Assembly: GCA_009760855.2 (NCBI GenBank)
Contig: WPIO01000009.1
Span: forward strand, 617,501 to 681,500
Reading direction: 5' to 3'
Source of the DNA: Cristatella mucedo
Taxonomy: Eukaryota > Bryozoa > Phylactolaemata > Cristatellidae
DNA: 64,000 nucleotides
Numbering within the stretch: the first letter of the stretch is position 1; every line of letters begins with the position of its first letter. Position numbers and translations under genes: made by a program. The notes under the pieces are model-generated. The model worked only from the letters and a program-made list of their open reading frames with translations. It was not told the DNA's origin and made no database searches. Positions 62,001 to 64,000 of the stretch are shown here, in pieces.

Positions 62001-62142
62001 GTGTTTTGATAACATTCTCAAGAATCTGAAGAGCATAGTACTTGGTTTGTTGATTTTGAGAATACTCAAGAATGGTATCAACACGCATCCAAGCATCCGG
62101 GTGCTCTTTGAGCGTCGTTAGCACCTGCTGGGCTGTCTGTTG
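44867..62142 (-). CDS. XPO1: Exportin-1 (CRM1), nuclear export receptor, nearly complete
   Basis: CRM1 exports leucine-rich NES cargo from the nucleus with RanGTP. Exon blocks in coding order: 62142-61968, 60950-60844, 58263-58148, 58067-57953, 57837-57718, 57624-57570, 57478-57405, 56679-56521, 56412-55956 (see 56095-56202), 55474-55293, 54542-54386, 54297-54134, 54044-53805, 53190-53005, 49588-49466, 49290-49143, 48385-48155, 47908-47746, 45726-45630, 45019-44867. All phases join: 1037 residues if the 108-bp intron is removed. Seen: the CRIME/importin-beta-like N-terminal region ([16 protein letters not shown]), the HEAT-9 acidic loop ([18 protein letters not shown]), the cysteine in [11 protein letters not shown] that leptomycin B attacks in sensitive species, and the C-terminal helix up to AEMAAD. 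About 40 N-terminal residues were not found before 64000. Confidence 0.97.
46325..46450 (-). repeat. LINE-type 3' tail, antisense
   Basis: TTACATGTGTTATAC-side 3' UTR, then CACTTTCTAGGCACTTTAC (complement of the hairpin region) and a degenerate AAT-rich tail. Lies in an XPO1 intron. Confidence 0.6.
46608..46782 (-). repeat. SINE family 1 (decayed)
   Basis: Tail AATAAATAAAG, body CAACAGCCTCTCATGTG and GGTCGTGGGTTTAAGTCC box-B region on the - strand. It lies in an XPO1 intron. Confidence 0.65.
47411..47468 (+). repeat. (TGG/TGA)n trinucleotide-rich stretch
   Basis: Imperfect GTG and GAT trinucleotide runs in an XPO1 intron. On the gene strand it is a CAT/CAC run, which gives a spurious poly-histidine frame. 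Confidence 0.8.
48893..49015 (-). repeat. tRNA-derived SINE, family 2, antisense
   Basis: - strand: CCAGTGGTTAAGGTGCTCGCC head (box A), GTGGGCTCGAGCCCCGTGG (box B region), AAGCGCCTGAATAGAG then TTAAGTTCTGTTGGG. It lies about 130 bp downstream of an XPO1 exon. Confidence 0.83.
50155..50300 (-). repeat. LINE family A 3' tail, antisense
   Basis: AATAATAATAATAAA tail, AAGCGCCCTCTGATAAC and CTTTCTAGGCGCTTTAC hairpin arms, then the start of the 3' UTR. A short insertion in an XPO1 intron. Confidence 0.82.
50405..51560 (-). mobile_element. LINE family B, antisense, interrupted by a second copy
   Basis: The 3' end lies at 50405 (CTGTAAACTTCACAAAGCC). The element continues to about 51011, is broken by a sense copy (51012-51291), and resumes at about 51292 with RT-connection sequence ([39 protein letters not shown]). 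It lies in the large XPO1 intron. Confidence 0.8.
51012..51291 (+). mobile_element. LINE family B 3' end nested head-on in another family B copy
   Basis: 280 bp, 5'-truncated, ending GTTACAGACGGAGATACATT and (ACAT)n. The host sequence repeats TTTCG on both sides (51007-51011 and 51292-51296), a likely target duplication. Confidence 0.78.
56095..56202 (-). other. Putative 108-bp intron inside XPO1 without stop codons
   Basis: The XPO1 frame stays open here but the 36 encoded residues ([15 protein letters not shown] onward) have no counterpart in the conserved protein. The stretch begins with GTAGGC after AAG and ends CCGCTTAAG before GTT. Removing it joins LSKV-type flanking sequence exactly as in other CRM1 proteins. 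Its length is a multiple of three, so splicing and retention both keep frame. Confidence 0.7.
58650..58728 (+). repeat. LINE/SINE-type 3' tail
   Basis: AGTGCCTAGAAAGAATTTC then CTCTCAAGTTTCTATAC and AATGTATTTAATT, a decayed version of the shared hairpin tail in an XPO1 intron. Confidence 0.55.
58986..59040 (+). repeat. (TA)n microsatellite
   Basis: About 55 bp of pure TA in an XPO1 intron, next to a decayed LINE tail. Confidence 0.93.
59165..59315 (+). repeat. LINE family A 3' UTR
   Basis: CTGCCACTAACCATATTTGC, ATGCTGACCATGTGCATG, then TTTGCAGCAAATGTAAAGTG and CCTAGAAATG; truncated within the hairpin. Confidence 0.75.
59577..59830 (-). repeat. Two adjacent decayed SINE family 1 copies
   Basis: The first (about 59577-59727) retains a tRNA-like head region (TTCACGACCCGGGTC) and GAGGCTGCTGATTC end. 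The second (about 59740-59830) retains AAATGAGGCTGTTGGATCGG and part of the body. Confidence 0.5.
61650..61882 (+). repeat. Decayed tRNA-like SINE with LINE-type tail
   Basis: A box-B-like CAAGTTCGACTC lies upstream of a tail GTAAAGCATCTGGATAG, AGATTTAGTTTTCTTAGGG, TGCCATTATAA. It looks like an old family 2 SINE or a SINE beside a LINE tail. Confidence 0.45.
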
Positions 62143-62734
62143 CTGTAATGGCACAAAGGGCACAACTGACGATTGCAAATTCGCAGCATGCACAAAGTAT
62201 AAACGCACATAAAATCTCCTATAAAGTATGTGGTAAACATAAAAAACTACCGAGCACCGTGACAAAACAAAAGAAAAAATGCAATCCACAATACTATTGG
62301 CTTATCCCTACTGCATCAAGTAAAAAATTGTTGCTACCAAGAGAATAGTGCACCACAATAAGCAAACCAATAGTTCAGTGCAGTAGGTAAGGCCTGCCAA
62401 CGAAGGACCAGTCTTCAGGGCACATTAACAGAATAAAATGTGACTTTGAAACTAATAACATCTCGACACTTACGAGACACTTACATCACAACTAGAAGGG
62501 CCAGACCCACGCTAAAGCAAATCCGAAGAACTAACCAATATAATAAACCCGTACTAAATTTACCAGTACAAGCAATAATTTTAAGCTCACACCATCATTG
62601 AATAAACAGACAGGCCTCAACTGGCCAAGGGGTATAATAAATGTGCAAAACGCAAGTAAGATTTAACGGTACTTTTAAGACAGAAGCAGCAACACGACAT
62701 TTGGTCTAGTAACAGGCTGAGTCCCAATATACTA

Positions 62735-62890
62735 TTAGCCGATTAAACAGCCTCATTTGTATAGTAGCAGAAGAGCCTGAATAGCTATCACCAACGTTTG
62801 CAGTTGGCAATGAAGGATAGTGCACTGCAGGGTTCGAACCCATGACCTCAGCCGTGAAGAGCCTTACCTCCTGGGCTAACATGACCCTAA
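62735..62890 (-). repeat. SINE family 1, antisense
   Basis: - strand: GTTAGCCCAGGAGGTAAGGC head, box B GGTTCGAACCC, AGCTATTCAGGCTCTTCTG and ATGAGGCTGTTTAATCGG. Confidence 0.78.
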
Positions 62891-63544
62891 GATCAAAGTC
62901 ACCCTTTATTAACAACAGGCAAGGTTACCAAGAGAGGCTAAAGCTGATCTTTGATGTGCAGGTCAAATTCAACACCAGCTAGTGTCTGATGAGTCCCATT
63001 TGTAAAATATTTAACTGGGACAAATGGACCCTTTTTAATTTCCACAGCTAATAGAAAATTGAAATAGGCACAGTATAGCAAATCATCTTCCTGCCAACAG
63101 AGAAGCAGTATGAAGGGCCATATTTGATCCTTAGCTCACGTGTAAGCACCTATGACACACACATGCACACAATATAACATTTAATTACACTCTAGAGCAC
63201 TCTTTTATCCACCCCAGTGTTACAGCACATCGAACTCCCTTAACTCCCTGTAGTAAGTATTGCTGACATTCACAGTTGGCTAGCAGCAAACTCACTAATA
63301 CTGAATAACACCAAACCCATTGGCAAACCTAGTTACTTAAAAAATGAAGAATAACGTTCAAACTGGACCCGGACAGTTTATTTTCTGTTGCCTCTGCATG
63401 TAGTAAGATTGTCATGTCCCAAAAATGCCCTTTTGCTGTTTGACACATTAAATCCACAATCAAATTTCAATATTCTCACCTACATAGCATTGCTAGAATT
63501 TGGAATTGCTAGGCTAGTGATAATAATTATAATACATTGCATGG

Positions 63545-63690
63545 CATTATCAGAGAATTCTCTAGGCACTTTACATGTGCTCTAACGGAACCACGATCAA
63601 ATGATGAATGGTAACATGCATCGTGTCAACATGCAGAATATGGTGGTTGGTTGTAGCATGCAGTGTCAGCATGCATAAGCATATATATCA
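63545..63690 (-). repeat. LINE family A 3' tail, antisense
   Basis: CTAGGCACTTTACATGTGCTC, then ACCACGATCAAATGATGAATG and TGTCAGCATGCATAAGCATA match other antisense 3' UTR copies. Confidence 0.7.
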
Positions 63691-64000
63691 TCAATATTAC
63701 ACTAAGAATGAATAATTTAAGCAATAAATTTTGACAAGCACACAGATCGAATGTGCCCAATTGACACAATGCCTTTCAAGGTGTTTTCAGAAACCAGTGC
63801 ATACAACAGGAAAGTAGCTATAACGAACCTTCGACCCTTGAAATTCTTTTAAAAATAGCAAGTACTTCCACTTTAAAGCATCTTGAAAACCACTACATTA
63901 CTTATTTTAAGAGGTAGCTAGAAATGCAGAGTAATATGAAAACAACTGCACTGGCTATGCTCATTTCCCAACTTTCTGCTATCGTCTTATCGGCATGCTT

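Larger units (their letters stand above)
62143..64000. other. XPO1 upstream intron, right end of window
   Basis: Upstream of the first recognised XPO1 exon. It holds a SINE-1 copy (about 62735-62890, - strand) and a LINE family A tail (about 63545-63690, - strand). I searched for the expected N-terminal exon and did not find it; it may be short, diverged or beyond the window. Confidence 0.5.

Overview
The window is nuclear DNA from an intron-rich metazoan. Every protein gene seen is animal-type, has GT-AG introns and uses the standard code, and the DNA between exons is full of L2/CR1-like LINEs, tRNA-derived SINEs, MITEs and long microsatellites. I could not fix the lineage; an invertebrate is most likely. 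No prokaryotic, organellar or CRISPR signal was seen.

Four protein genes can be rebuilt exon by exon, with reading frame kept across every junction. (1) Cytosolic HSP90, + strand, 1-2511, lacks its N-terminal ATPase domain because the window starts inside it; it has compact introns and ends in MEEVD. (2) ALKBH1 (nucleic-acid AlkB dioxygenase), - strand, 17702 down to 3788, has six exons and is complete, tail-to-tail with HSP90. (3) A secreted GDSL-type phospholipase B (PLB1-like), - strand, from 34970 down to 23071 or further, has a signal-peptide exon and a TATA box. (4) Exportin-1 (XPO1/CRM1), - strand, 62142 down to 44867, has 20 recognised exon blocks (21 if a suspected 108-bp intron is real) and lacks only about the first 40 residues, beyond the right edge or in an unseen exon.

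Layout: 1-2.6 kb HSP90; 2.6-3.7 kb short spacer with an old LINE fragment; 3.7-17.7 kb ALKBH1, whose introns hold LINEs, SINEs, a MITE and microsatellites; 17.7-22.4 kb intergenic repeats (degenerate TTTAGGG tract, minisatellite, nested SINE-in-LINE); 22.4-35.0 kb PLB1-like gene with a hAT-like MITE, a very long CT/CA tract beside a splice acceptor and a large inverted repeat around a LINE; 35-44.8 kb gene-poor repeats; 44.9-64 kb XPO1 with repeat-laden introns.

The genes do not form a pathway: a chaperone, a nucleic-acid demethylase, a secreted lipase and a nuclear export receptor. The repeat system does hang together. One LINE family ends in a conserved 3' hairpin plus (ATT)n, and an unrelated tRNA-headed SINE family carries the same hairpin, as expected if the SINE uses the LINE's reverse transcriptase.
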